Below, one piece after another: positions 20,801 through 28,610 of a stretch of DNA of 64,000 nucleotides (position 1 is its first letter; each line of letters begins with the position of its first letter). Below the pieces are notes generated by a model. That model ran no database searches and was not told where the DNA came from. It worked only from the letters and a program-made list of their open reading frames with translations. Made by a program: the position numbers and the translations under genes. The stretch comes from Enhygromyxa salina (GTDB lineage Bacteria > Myxococcota_A > Polyangia > Nannocystales > Nannocystaceae): positions 1 to 64,000 of the forward strand of contig NZ_JMCC02000010.1 in assembly GCF_000737335.2 (NCBI RefSeq), in the 5' to 3' direction.

Positions 20801-23444
20801 CCTGGGGCGGCCGTTTGTCGAGCCGCTCTCACGCATGGACCGCGCCTACACACGCGCGCTCGAGGTCGGAGACTTCCTGTGGGCCGGCTACACAGGCGCC
20901 GTCGCGCTGTCGATGCACCTCGAGGTTGGCACGCACCTGCAGGTGCTCGGCCGGCTGTGCGATCGGTTCGAGCGCGAGCTTGGCAACCGCGCCTCGGGCG
21001 AGGCGTGTGGGGCCGCGTCAAGCCTGCACGCGATCGGTGTCGTGCTTGGCGGTCGCGCGAGTGAAGACGCGCTCGAGCAGGCGCGCGCGTGCTTGCAGCC
21101 CGATCAGATCGAGGCCCAAGGAGGCAGCCGCTACTCGCTCTACGTGACCATCGCCAACCGTGCGTTGGTCAGCCTGGTGCTCGGCGAGTCGAGCGAAGCG
21201 CTGCAACTTTGCGCACGGATCCTCGACACCGTCGAGCGGGTGTTGTTTGCGTCGTGGGTGATCCCGCGGGTGGCGTTGACGGCGATCGTCGCTGCCCAGC
21301 GCCAGCGCGAGGCGGGCCCGCCAACGGCCCGCGTTGGCGAGCGGGCCATCGAGATCGTTCGCCGCTGGGCCGCGAACTCGAGCGAGAACTATGCGCACTA
21401 CCTCGACCTCGCCGAGGGCCTGATCGCCGCCAGCGATGCATCCACGCGCGAGGCTGGGATCTTGCTGGAGCGCGCGCGCGCCCACGCGTTCGAGCGTGGC
21501 TGCCGTTGGGTCGAAGGTCTCGCCGCCGAACAGCTCGCCGCGCTCGCCGAGCAAGACGGCCTCACGGGCTACGCCGCGGGGGCGCGTCAGCAGGCATGGA
21601 ACGCCTACGCGGCGTGGGGCGCAGGGGCGAAGCTCGACCAGCTCCGCGCCGCGCACAGTCACGAGTTTCCGCTCGCGGTCGCAGCCGACTCGGGCGGCAC
21701 CGGCTCGAGCTCACACCGGCCCCGCGCTCCGCTCGAGACCAGCTCGAGCAGCCCCGGGCGTCGCGGTCACGCGGGCGCGCTCGACTTCGACAGCGTGCTG
21801 CGCAGCGTCGCCGCGATCAGGGCTGACCTTCGCCTGGACCAAGTCACCGCCGCGGTCCTGAATGTTGCGATCACCAACGCGGGCGCCGATCACGGCATGC
21901 TCGTGCTCGAGCACGCGGGCGTGTTTGGGATCGTCGCCGCGGCGGGCCTCGACGTCGTCGCGCCCAGCAAGCCGCTGGCGCTCGCTCGCGCTGGGGCGAG
22001 CGCGCCGACCTCACTCATCAACTATGTGCTGCGCACGGGCACGCCCGTGGTCCTCGATGACGCTGGCGCTGACCTGCGGTTTTGCGACGACCCGTACATC
22101 GCGGAGCGCGGTGTGCTGTCGCTGCTGGGAATGCCGATCACCCACGCCAAGCGCACACAAGGCGTGCTCGTGCTCGAAAACCGGCTCAGCCGCAGCTGCT
22201 TCACGCCCGAGCGTCTAGACGTGCTTCAGCTGATCTCGGGACAAGCCGCGGGCGCGCTCGAGCACGCCCGGGTCCACGACGCGCTGCGCGAAGGCGAGGC
22301 CCGCTGGCGCTCGCTCGTCGACGGCGCGCCCGACGTGATCGCCTTGATCAACGAGGACGGCGAGGTCGAGTTTGTCAACCGTAGCGGCATGCAGACCGCC
22401 ACCGGGCCGCAAGTGGGCTCGCGTGGCGGCGCCGGGGAGCGGGCCCAGATGCCCGAGCTGTTCGCGGGGTCGCCTGCGGCGGCGGACTGGAACCACGCCG
22501 TCGAGCGGGTGCTCGCAGAGGGCGTCGCGGGGGAGCTCGAGATCGAAGTGCCCCGTGATGTCGGCCCCTCGCGCTGGTACACCGCACGGCTCGCGCCGAT
22601 CGAGGTCGGCGGACGAGCCGAGCCTGGCGCGCGGGCGCATCGCAAGGCGATCGCTATCGCAACCGACATCAGCGCGCGAAAGCAGGCAGAGGCCGACAAG
22701 CGCTCGCTCGAGGCCCAGATGCGACAGCAGCAGCGGCTCGAGGCGATCGGTACATTGGCGAGCGGCGTCGCTCATGAGATCAACAATCCGATTCAGGGGA
22801 TCATGAATTATGCCGAGCTGATCAGCGCAAGCCCACACAAGCGGGAGCTGGTTGAAGAATTCGCCGCCGAGATCTTTCATGAATCCGAACGCGTGGCCAC
22901 GATCGTGCGCAACTTGCTGTCGTTCTCGCGCCACGAGGGGCTGGCGCCAGTGGCGGACACGAACCTCGGCGCGCTCGTCAATAGCACGCTGTCGCTGATT
23001 CACTCGATCGTATTCAAGGACCAGATCACGCTTCGGATTGCGATTCCGGCTGATCTGCCGCTGGTTCGTTGCCGGAGTCAGCAGATCCAGCAGATCGTCA
23101 TGAACCTGGTCACCAACGCCCGCGACGCGCTCAACAGCACAATTGGTAGGGACCACGAGACCAAGCAAATCGAGATTCGCGCCGAGCGACTCTTGCGGCC
23201 GGAGCACGCGTCCCACGGCGCCTGGGTGCGCTTGACCGTCGAGGACCAGGGGCCGGGGATCCCCGCCGACATCTTGCCGCGGATCTTCGATCCCTTCTTT
23301 ACCACCAAAGGGCGTGACCAGGGCACCGGCCTGGGGTTGGCGGTGTCTCACGGGATCGCCCGCGAGCACGGCGGCGAGCTGAGCGTCGACAGTGTGCCGG
23401 GGAAGGGCACCCGCTTCTTTCTGGATCTGCCTGCGGGTTGGTAG
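17859..23444 (+). CDS. Hybrid Ser/Thr kinase - AAA ATPase - GAF - PAS - histidine kinase
   Basis: A 1861-residue cytoplasmic signalling protein. Order of domains: Ser/Thr kinase (about 8-270) with Lys 37, HRD 125-127 and DFG 146-148; AAA/STAND-type ATPase with Walker A GPAGIGKS (about 328-335) and Walker B LVLVLEDLHWAD (about 450-461); a long helical TPR-like middle (about 700-1300); GAF (about 1307-1470); PAS (about 1480-1607); histidine kinase with phospho-accepting H1639 in VAHEINNP, then N-box NLVTNARDALN, VEDQGPGIP and GTGLGLAV. Two phosphotransfer chemistries thus sit in one chain, as in known HstK-type proteins. No receiver domain is fused and no response regulator is adjacent, so its phosphoryl acceptor is elsewhere. 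A GAGG site precedes the ATG. Confidence 0.95.
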   Translation: MSLPLTGYRDTRLLRASGQSQIYETVRRADGRRVIAKVFDLGDEDIESRVEHEFALLEALDVEGVVRALELQRVGEQLVLLLDRAPGVNLAVHCCGRALSLERFMAVAVQLADILARVHARRIIHRDIKPTNILIDPDSGRIELADFGISVLLENERRHLYDPAVLEGTLPYISPEQTGRTGRPVDFRSDLYSLGVTFYELLTGRRPFEYTAPLELIHAHLARVPASPAVHRPGLPDGLVRVVIKLLAKAPEHRYQTATGLAADLRHLNRLLTSADEGDSFVLGRNDTPHELQLPHQLYDRSVEAEGLTAELERVIQTDGAHLLLVTGPAGIGKSALIANFEVTVAGYGSYVGRGKFDRDRPYSGFVQAFVGLIEQLLTESEARLGRWRERLGVALGGLGGAVIELLPILALVLGEQPASPSLEPHEARNRVHLGLARFLSVFCEDGRPLVLVLEDLHWADNSSVALLEALLDGGRHGAMLMIGSVRTHEPGLDSLDPLIQKLPTERVGVTRLGPLSRAAVEQLLADTLGRPASTLGALTELVIRKTDNNPLFIRQLLTHLYEAGLMRPGPQGWTYDDDAIGAAGIPDDALELMAAKLAALPDRVRELLQRAACIADRFDPATLELICERPSAELTATLYDLVAAGLLDHVGGEYRFAHHGVREAARLEAGVELSQRLRWRIGQQQLAQLDPRATEGLLAVVDHLNAGLPAAGPLEPSTRIGLAKLNLRAGQWALQSAAYEPALRYLEQGLALVVGEREAVARLGERAPGHQTILDLEFARAQVMAACGRSQLAQEAFTTLLGWALRPREHARVAASWIAHLNLCGRNAEAVEFGLAALGRHGCTVEPAPSAADARGALERAWCRVRGLDGEQFIAMGRCADERVAAVMTILTPTKTAAYVIDANVYIVLISAQLDWVLRHGVCPDTSLGLAQLSICVGSMLGEVEGAIRTSRAAIALAECVDSRSTQVRVDAVTQLFVAHLGRPFVEPLSRMDRAYTRALEVGDFLWAGYTGAVALSMHLEVGTHLQVLGRLCDRFERELGNRASGEACGAASSLHAIGVVLGGRASEDALEQARACLQPDQIEAQGGSRYSLYVTIANRALVSLVLGESSEALQLCARILDTVERVLFASWVIPRVALTAIVAAQRQREAGPPTARVGERAIEIVRRWAANSSENYAHYLDLAEGLIAASDASTREAGILLERARAHAFERGCRWVEGLAAEQLAALAEQDGLTGYAAGARQQAWNAYAAWGAGAKLDQLRAAHSHEFPLAVAADSGGTGSSSHRPRAPLETSSSSPGRRGHAGALDFDSVLRSVAAIRADLRLDQVTAAVLNVAITNAGADHGMLVLEHAGVFGIVAAAGLDVVAPSKPLALARAGASAPTSLINYVLRTGTPVVLDDAGADLRFCDDPYIAERGVLSLLGMPITHAKRTQGVLVLENRLSRSCFTPERLDVLQLISGQAAGALEHARVHDALREGEARWRSLVDGAPDVIALINEDGEVEFVNRSGMQTATGPQVGSRGGAGERAQMPELFAGSPAAADWNHAVERVLAEGVAGELEIEVPRDVGPSRWYTARLAPIEVGGRAEPGARAHRKAIAIATDISARKQAEADKRSLEAQMRQQQRLEAIGTLASGVAHEINNPIQGIMNYAELISASPHKRELVEEFAAEIFHESERVATIVRNLLSFSRHEGLAPVADTNLGALVNSTLSLIHSIVFKDQITLRIAIPADLPLVRCRSQQIQQIVMNLVTNARDALNSTIGRDHETKQIEIRAERLLRPEHASHGAWVRLTVEDQGPGIPADILPRIFDPFFTTKGRDQGTGLGLAVSHGIAREHGGELSVDSVPGKGTRFFLDLPAGW

Positions 23445-24084
23445 TCTTCACGCCCTTCTCGGTGCGCCCGTGCTCGGAGCTTCGCGCCTCCGTGCGGGCC
23501 GAACGACCCCGGAGTCGCGTCTCGCTGCTGCAAACCACTCGTTCATGCGACCCGTGGAGCCTGGATCTCCCGAGTCACGGAGACGCCGCCGCGGGCGGCA
23601 GTGGAGCAGGCGCTCGCGGGCGCGAAGCGATCGAAGCGTCGCCAAAGCCGACGGAAGCGAAGCCGCGAGCGGGCGCCAATCACGAAGAACGAGGCGGTCA
23701 CGGCAAGCGCGACGAAAGGGTGTGCCCAGGCCAGCGCGGCACACCCAGGCGCCAGGCCGCGAAGCTGACCTGACGATCCCCGCGACGCAGGAGCAACCTC
23801 GGGCCGGGCTCGGCGTTGCCTTCGAGGTGTCGAGCTGCGCCCCCAGGCCAGGTACGCCGAGCACCGACGCGGGAGATCGATGCCTCGTGACATCGGCGTA
23901 GACGTGCGCAAATTCGCCGGAGCGCGAGGGCCAGGTTGGGCGCGTCGCCGCCCAGAAAAACCAGGCGAAACCGCGTGATCGCCTGCCACGAAAATATTCT
24001 GGTTTGACGTTGAACCGAATGCCAGCCGCCGACCCTCACTGGGGTTGCCCTGACTTCGGTGAGCGGCTATCTGTGCCCGCTTCC
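23445..24084. other. 640-bp region without a convincing gene
   Basis: The stretch is GC-rich until about 23980 and then has an AT-rich patch (GAAAATATTCTGGTTTGACG) about 80 bp before the Hsp70-type gene, which may hold its promoter. Open frames occur on both strands. One minus-strand frame has a short hydrophobic segment (near 23700) followed by Arg-rich sequence, which might be a gene remnant, but no frame has a good start, a ribosome site or a recognisable domain. Confidence 0.5.
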
Positions 24085-25386
24085 ATGAGCGCGCGCGCCT
24101 CCTCCATCGCCGGGATCGACTTTGGCACCTCGAACAGCGTGGTCGCGCTGGCCGGGCCAGATCGTCGGCCTCGCTTCGCCGATTTTACGCTGCTCGGGCA
24201 GCTGACCCAGAGCTTTCGCAGCTTGTTGTTCTTCGATCTCGAGGACCAGCAATTCCGTGGCACAATCAACTATTCGGCCGGCCCCGAGGGCATCGAGGCC
24301 TACCTCGACGCGCTCGGCGACGGCCGGCTGATCCAGTCGTTCAAGACCCACCTGAGCTCGCGGACGCTCGGCCGCACAATGGTCGGGCCGCACTCGCTCG
24401 ACCTCGACGGGCTGCTCACGCTGTTCCTCAGGCGCCTGCGCGAGCGCGCGCAGGCCAGCCTTGGCGTCCCGATCGAGCGGGCGGTGTTTGGCCGGCCCGT
24501 GCGGTTCGCGGGCGCGAAGGACGAAGAGGCGAACGCACGCGCAGAGGACCGGCTGCGCGCGGCCGCCCGCGAGGCGGGGATCGCCGAGGTCCACGTCGAG
24601 CTCGAGCCGATCGCGGCCGCGTATCACTACGAAGCGGGGCTCGAGCATGACGAGCTGGCGATGGTCGCTGACTTTGGCGCAGGCACGACCGACTTTTGTG
24701 TGATGCGGATCGGGCCGAGCCGGCGCGAAGACAGCGAGCGCGGCGCGGACGTGCTCGCAACCGGCGGGGTTGGGGTCGCGGGTGACAACCTGGACGCGGC
24801 GCTGATTCAGCATGTTGTGGCGCCGCAATTGGGGAAGGGGACGTATTATGAGGAGTTCAATAAGCGCCTGCTGATCCCACCTTCGTATTACTACAAGCTG
24901 TCGCACTGGCATCAATTGTCGTTCTTGCGGACCGAGCGGACCCGCAGTGACCTGCTGCGGCTGTACCAGCGCGCCGAGCAGCCCGAGGCGATCGCCGCGT
25001 TGGTGGCGATCATCGAGGACAATCAGGGGTTTCATTTGCACAAGTCGGTCGAGGCCGCGAAGATTGCGCTTTCGTCTGGGGCGACCGCTGAATTCCGCTA
25101 TGAATATGAGGACTTCAAGGTGGTCGCGGAGGTCTGCCGGGGGGACTTCGAGGGGTGGATAGCGAAGGATGTCACGGCGATCGTGGATTGCCTGGATGAG
25201 ACCCTGGCCAAGGTTGGGCTGGCTGCGGGGGATATCGATCGGGTGTTCATGACCGGTGGGACGGCGTTTGTGCCGAGCGTGCGGCGGGAGTTTGCGGCGC
25301 GGTTTGGGGCGAAGAAGCTGAGCAGCGGCGACGAGCTTTCGTCGATCGCGGCGGGGTTGGCCGCGTGTGGGCGGCGGTTGGGCTAG
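24085..25386 (+). CDS. Hsp70-family ATPase lacking a substrate-binding domain (YegD-like)
   Basis: A 433-residue cytoplasmic actin-fold ATPase. Phosphate-1 motif GIDFGTSNS (10-18), phosphate-2 motif VADFGAGTTDF and adenosine motif VFMTGGTAFVPSVR are all present. It ends at the ATPase domain, as in YegD-type proteins, so it lacks the peptide-binding beta-sandwich and lid of DnaK. Its clients are unknown. The start is the ATG at 24085; the frame is open upstream to 24004. Codon use changes within the gene: the last 600 bases use many more A- and T-ending codons than the first half. Confidence 0.88.
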   Translation: MSARASSIAGIDFGTSNSVVALAGPDRRPRFADFTLLGQLTQSFRSLLFFDLEDQQFRGTINYSAGPEGIEAYLDALGDGRLIQSFKTHLSSRTLGRTMVGPHSLDLDGLLTLFLRRLRERAQASLGVPIERAVFGRPVRFAGAKDEEANARAEDRLRAAAREAGIAEVHVELEPIAAAYHYEAGLEHDELAMVADFGAGTTDFCVMRIGPSRREDSERGADVLATGGVGVAGDNLDAALIQHVVAPQLGKGTYYEEFNKRLLIPPSYYYKLSHWHQLSFLRTERTRSDLLRLYQRAEQPEAIAALVAIIEDNQGFHLHKSVEAAKIALSSGATAEFRYEYEDFKVVAEVCRGDFEGWIAKDVTAIVDCLDETLAKVGLAAGDIDRVFMTGGTAFVPSVRREFAARFGAKKLSSGDELSSIAAGLAACGRRLG

Positions 25387-25447
25387 CGCTAGCCGGCCGC
25401 CACAGTCCCCTGAGCGCGAGGCCCCACCACTGGAACCGCTCGCATGA

Positions 25448-26392
25448 TCAATCGAAGTCGACGAGGGCGGCCGCACCGATCCCGATCCCGATCGCGCTGG
25501 CGCTCGCGCTCGCGTCCATGAGCGCGGCCTCGATCACGACCAGCTCCGAGACTGGATCGACCTGGGGCGCGACGTGCCGCAGCTGCGCCCGCGTCTCACC
25601 ACCGGCTTCAAACCGCACGGTGACCTGATCTCCCAGGGCCACGCCCGCGAGCGCCTCGGGCTCGACCGCGAAGCGCACCCACAGCGTGTCGACGTCGATC
25701 AAGCGGAGGATCGGCGAGCTCGGCCCCGTGACCGCGCCGCCGTCGAGGTAGCGCTGGGCGACGACCCCGGTGAAGGGGGACGTGAGCGCGCTGTCCTCGA
25801 GTTGCCGACGCAGCCTCGCGATTCGGGCCCGGCTCTCGGCGACGCTCGCGTCGGCCTGCTCGAGCGTCGCGGCGCTGCGCTTGGCGGCGAACACCGCCTC
25901 GTCCAGGACCAGCGCGGGCACGTGCCCCTGCGCCGCGAGGGCCTCGAGCTGGTCGGCCGCCTGGGCGCGCTGGGTTGCGTCGAGCTCGGCCGCGGCCGAC
26001 CCCGCGCGCTGACGACGAAGCTCCGCCTCTGCGATCGACAGGTCCTCGCGGATCCGACGATCGTCGAGGATCGCCAGGACCTGGCCCGCGACGACCCGAT
26101 CCCCGGGCTGCACGCGCACCTCGACCAGCTCACCGGCGAGCGATGGGGCGACGTCGACGGCCCGAGCCGGCACGACCACCCCGATCAGATCAGTCAGCTC
26201 GGTCAGCTCGGTCAGCCCGTCCGGCTCGACACGCGACGGCTGCCCGGAGCTGTCGGCCTCGGTCTGCGCCCGCGCTGAGGGATCGAGCGTCACCGCGGGC
26301 GACAACTCGACCGTGGTCGTTGGGTCCCCGGGCGCACACGCGACGAGCAGCGCCGCGAGGGCGGCCCACACACAAGCCATTCGATCAAGCAT
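25448..26392 (-). CDS. Lipoprotein membrane-fusion (HlyD/RND-type adaptor) protein
   Basis: A 314-residue protein with signal peptide and lipobox LVAC (Cys 19), an acidic linker, then a barrel-sandwich half-motif (VVVPARAVDVAPSLAGELVE), a long coiled-coil hairpin (about 105-190) and the second lipoyl half (SPFTGVVAQRYLDGGAV). It should bridge an inner-membrane exporter to an outer-membrane channel. The ATG overlaps the end of the upstream ABC-exporter gene by 8 bp, so it works with that exporter. The C-terminus ends in an A/S then I/G low-complexity tail coded by short repeats. No TolC-type gene is nearby. Confidence 0.85.
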   Translation of the reverse strand: MLDRMACVWAALAALLVACAPGDPTTTVELSPAVTLDPSARAQTEADSSGQPSRVEPDGLTELTELTDLIGVVVPARAVDVAPSLAGELVEVRVQPGDRVVAGQVLAILDDRRIREDLSIAEAELRRQRAGSAAAELDATQRAQAADQLEALAAQGHVPALVLDEAVFAAKRSAATLEQADASVAESRARIARLRRQLEDSALTSPFTGVVAQRYLDGGAVTGPSSPILRLIDVDTLWVRFAVEPEALAGVALGDQVTVRFEAGGETRAQLRHVAPQVDPVSELVVIEAALMDASASASAIGIGIGAAALVDFD

Positions 26393-28610
26393 GTGGCTGC
26401 TCCTCCGCGGGCGCTCGCGGATCTCGCTCGCTGCCGGCCGCGACCAGGTCTCGATAGATCTGACAGCGCTCGAGCAGCAGCTCATGGCTGCCTGTGTCGA
26501 CGATCTTTCCCTCGTGCATCACGACGATCCGATCCGCGAACGCGATCGTGCTCAAGCGGTGCGCGATGATCACCCGCACACACGACATCGCCGCCAGCTC
26601 GTCCATCACCTGCCGCTCCGTTCGTGTGTCGAGGGCCGAGGTCGCCTCGTCGAGCAGCAGGATCGCCGGCTCGTTGACGAGCGCGCGGGCCAGCGCGACA
26701 CGCTGCCGCTGGCCGCCCGACAGCGAGCCCCCACCCTCGGAGACGATCGTGTCGTAGCCCATGCCCATGCCCATGATGTCGTCGTGGATCGCGGCGCGCC
26801 GGCCGGCCTGGGTGATCGCGTCGATCGTGACGCCTGGATGACTCATCGCAATGTTCTCCCGCAGGCTCTGTCCAAACACGTAAGGGTGCTGGGGCACAAA
26901 GCCGAGCTGACGCCTGACGCCGCGCAGGTCCAGGCCCGTGAGCTCGTGTTCGTCATAGTGGATGGTCCCCTCGCTCGGCCGATGCAGCGCCAACATCAAG
27001 CTAGCGAGGGTTGACTTGCCTGAGCCCGAGCGACCCACGATCGCCACACACTCGCCAGGTTCGACGTCGAGGTTGACGTCGCGGACCACAAACGGCGCCT
27101 TGGCGTCATAGCGAAACGACACACCCCGCAAGCTGATCTTGCCGGTCAAGCGCGGCGCGGTGGTGGTCTCGCGGCGATCCTGCTCGGGTGGGGTCGACAG
27201 CACGTCGCTGATGCGATCGATGTAGCCACCCAGGCGCTGAAACTGCAGGCCGCTGGCGACCAGCGAGGCGAGCGGCGCCAAGAACCCGGCCGCGAGCGCG
27301 TTGAGGGCCAGCATGCCACCGAGCGAGAGCTCGCCCTGCATCACCAACACGGCGCCCAGGCTCAGGATCACAAACGGCGAGGCCGTGCTCAGCCCGGTCA
27401 TCGCGGCGCCGATCTTGGCCTCGAGTCGGCCGGTGTCGAGCGACACGTTGAGCTCGTCGACAAAGCGCTCGGACCAGCGCGCGACCGCCTGGCCTTCGGC
27501 GCCGGCGACCTTGAGCGTCTCGATCCCGCCAAGTATCTGGACCAGGTAATTTTGCGCGCGCGCCTGGGCCTCGAGGTTCTCGCGCATGAGATCCGCGACC
27601 CGGCGGCGCGAGGCCACAAACACGACGACCTGCGCCACGCCAAGGCCCAAGGTCACGAGCCCCAGCGCGGGGCTCAGCGCCATGATCAGCGCGAGGTAGA
27701 TCAGCACCAATCCGCCATCGAGCACCGCTGACAGCGTGTTGCTGGTCAGGGTCTCGCGGATGTTGGTGTTGCTCGCCACGCGCATCATCAGATCCCCAGC
27801 GGAGCGGCGCTGAAAAAACGCGTAGGGGAGCTCGACGAGGTGTTCGAGGAACCCGAGCGTCAGGCGTACGTCGAGGTTGGTCCGCAGCTGCAGCAGCAGG
27901 TGGGAGCGGGTCAGCGCCCCGAGCACCTGAAACAAGACGACGCCGACGAGCCCGACGCAGACCACCAACAACAGGTGATGCTCGCTGCGCGGGACCACGT
28001 GGTCGACGATCAGCGCCGTCAGGATCGGCAGCGCCAGGGCCAGGATCCGCAGCAGCACCGACCCGACGACGATCCGCCACAGCAGCGCGCGCTGGCCAAA
28101 CAGGTGGCCAAGATAGGTGCGCAGCCGGCTGTCTTTGAGCTTGTTGGGCTCGAACGCCGCGCCCGGCTCGACGACCACCGCGACCCCCGTGAACGAGCCG
28201 GAGAAGCGCTCGAGGCTGACCCGCCGGCGCCCCGCCGCCGGATCAACCAGCTCGACGTGGCGACCGACGACGCGATCAAACACCACGAAGTGGTTGAACT
28301 CCCAGTGCAGGATCGCGCCAGACGGGAGATAGCGCAGGTCCTCCATGTCGATCCTGAGCCCCCGCGCGCGCATGCCAAAGCGCTCGGCGCCAGCAACCAG
28401 CGAGCCGGCGTCGAGCCCATCGCGGCCGCTCCCGAGCTCGCGCCGGACCTCGTCGAGGCGCAGCTCTCGACCGTGAAAGCTCATCGCCATGGTCAAGCAC
28501 GCCGCGCCGCAGTCGGCCCACTCGTGCTGCATGACGACCGGAACCCGACGCTTGTGGGGTCGGCGTCCGAGCCGGCGGAGCGCGGTGAAACGCTGGCCCA
28601 AGTCAGCCAC
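26385..28610 (-). CDS. Peptidase-containing ABC transporter (C39 peptidase - TMD - NBD)
   Basis: This 741-residue inner-membrane protein should cleave double-glycine leaders and export the freed peptide with ATP. The C39 domain is intact: Q28 and catalytic C34 in QHEWADCGAACL, H107 in HWEFNHF and D123 in LVDPAAG. About six membrane helices follow (170-430). The ATPase domain has Walker A GRSGSGKST (526-534), signature LSGGQ (about 630), Walker B ILLLDE (about 650) and the switch His in IIAHRLST. It overlaps both neighbours by 8 bp (a GAF-adaptor upstream, a lipoprotein adaptor downstream), giving a three-gene export operon. A double-glycine peptide gene lies divergently at 30607. Confidence 0.95.
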   Translation of the reverse strand: MADLGQRFTALRRLGRRPHKRRVPVVMQHEWADCGAACLTMAMSFHGRELRLDEVRRELGSGRDGLDAGSLVAGAERFGMRARGLRIDMEDLRYLPSGAILHWEFNHFVVFDRVVGRHVELVDPAAGRRRVSLERFSGSFTGVAVVVEPGAAFEPNKLKDSRLRTYLGHLFGQRALLWRIVVGSVLLRILALALPILTALIVDHVVPRSEHHLLLVVCVGLVGVVLFQVLGALTRSHLLLQLRTNLDVRLTLGFLEHLVELPYAFFQRRSAGDLMMRVASNTNIRETLTSNTLSAVLDGGLVLIYLALIMALSPALGLVTLGLGVAQVVVFVASRRRVADLMRENLEAQARAQNYLVQILGGIETLKVAGAEGQAVARWSERFVDELNVSLDTGRLEAKIGAAMTGLSTASPFVILSLGAVLVMQGELSLGGMLALNALAAGFLAPLASLVASGLQFQRLGGYIDRISDVLSTPPEQDRRETTTAPRLTGKISLRGVSFRYDAKAPFVVRDVNLDVEPGECVAIVGRSGSGKSTLASLMLALHRPSEGTIHYDEHELTGLDLRGVRRQLGFVPQHPYVFGQSLRENIAMSHPGVTIDAITQAGRRAAIHDDIMGMGMGYDTIVSEGGGSLSGGQRQRVALARALVNEPAILLLDEATSALDTRTERQVMDELAAMSCVRVIIAHRLSTIAFADRIVVMHEGKIVDTGSHELLLERCQIYRDLVAAGSERDPRAPAEEQPHA

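Noticed and set aside
23543..23989. A minus-strand frame with a short hydrophobic segment followed by Arg-rich sequence
   Set aside because: Only one hydrophobic stretch reads like protein; the rest is Arg/Pro/Ala noise, with no start signal, so a gene is not claimed.
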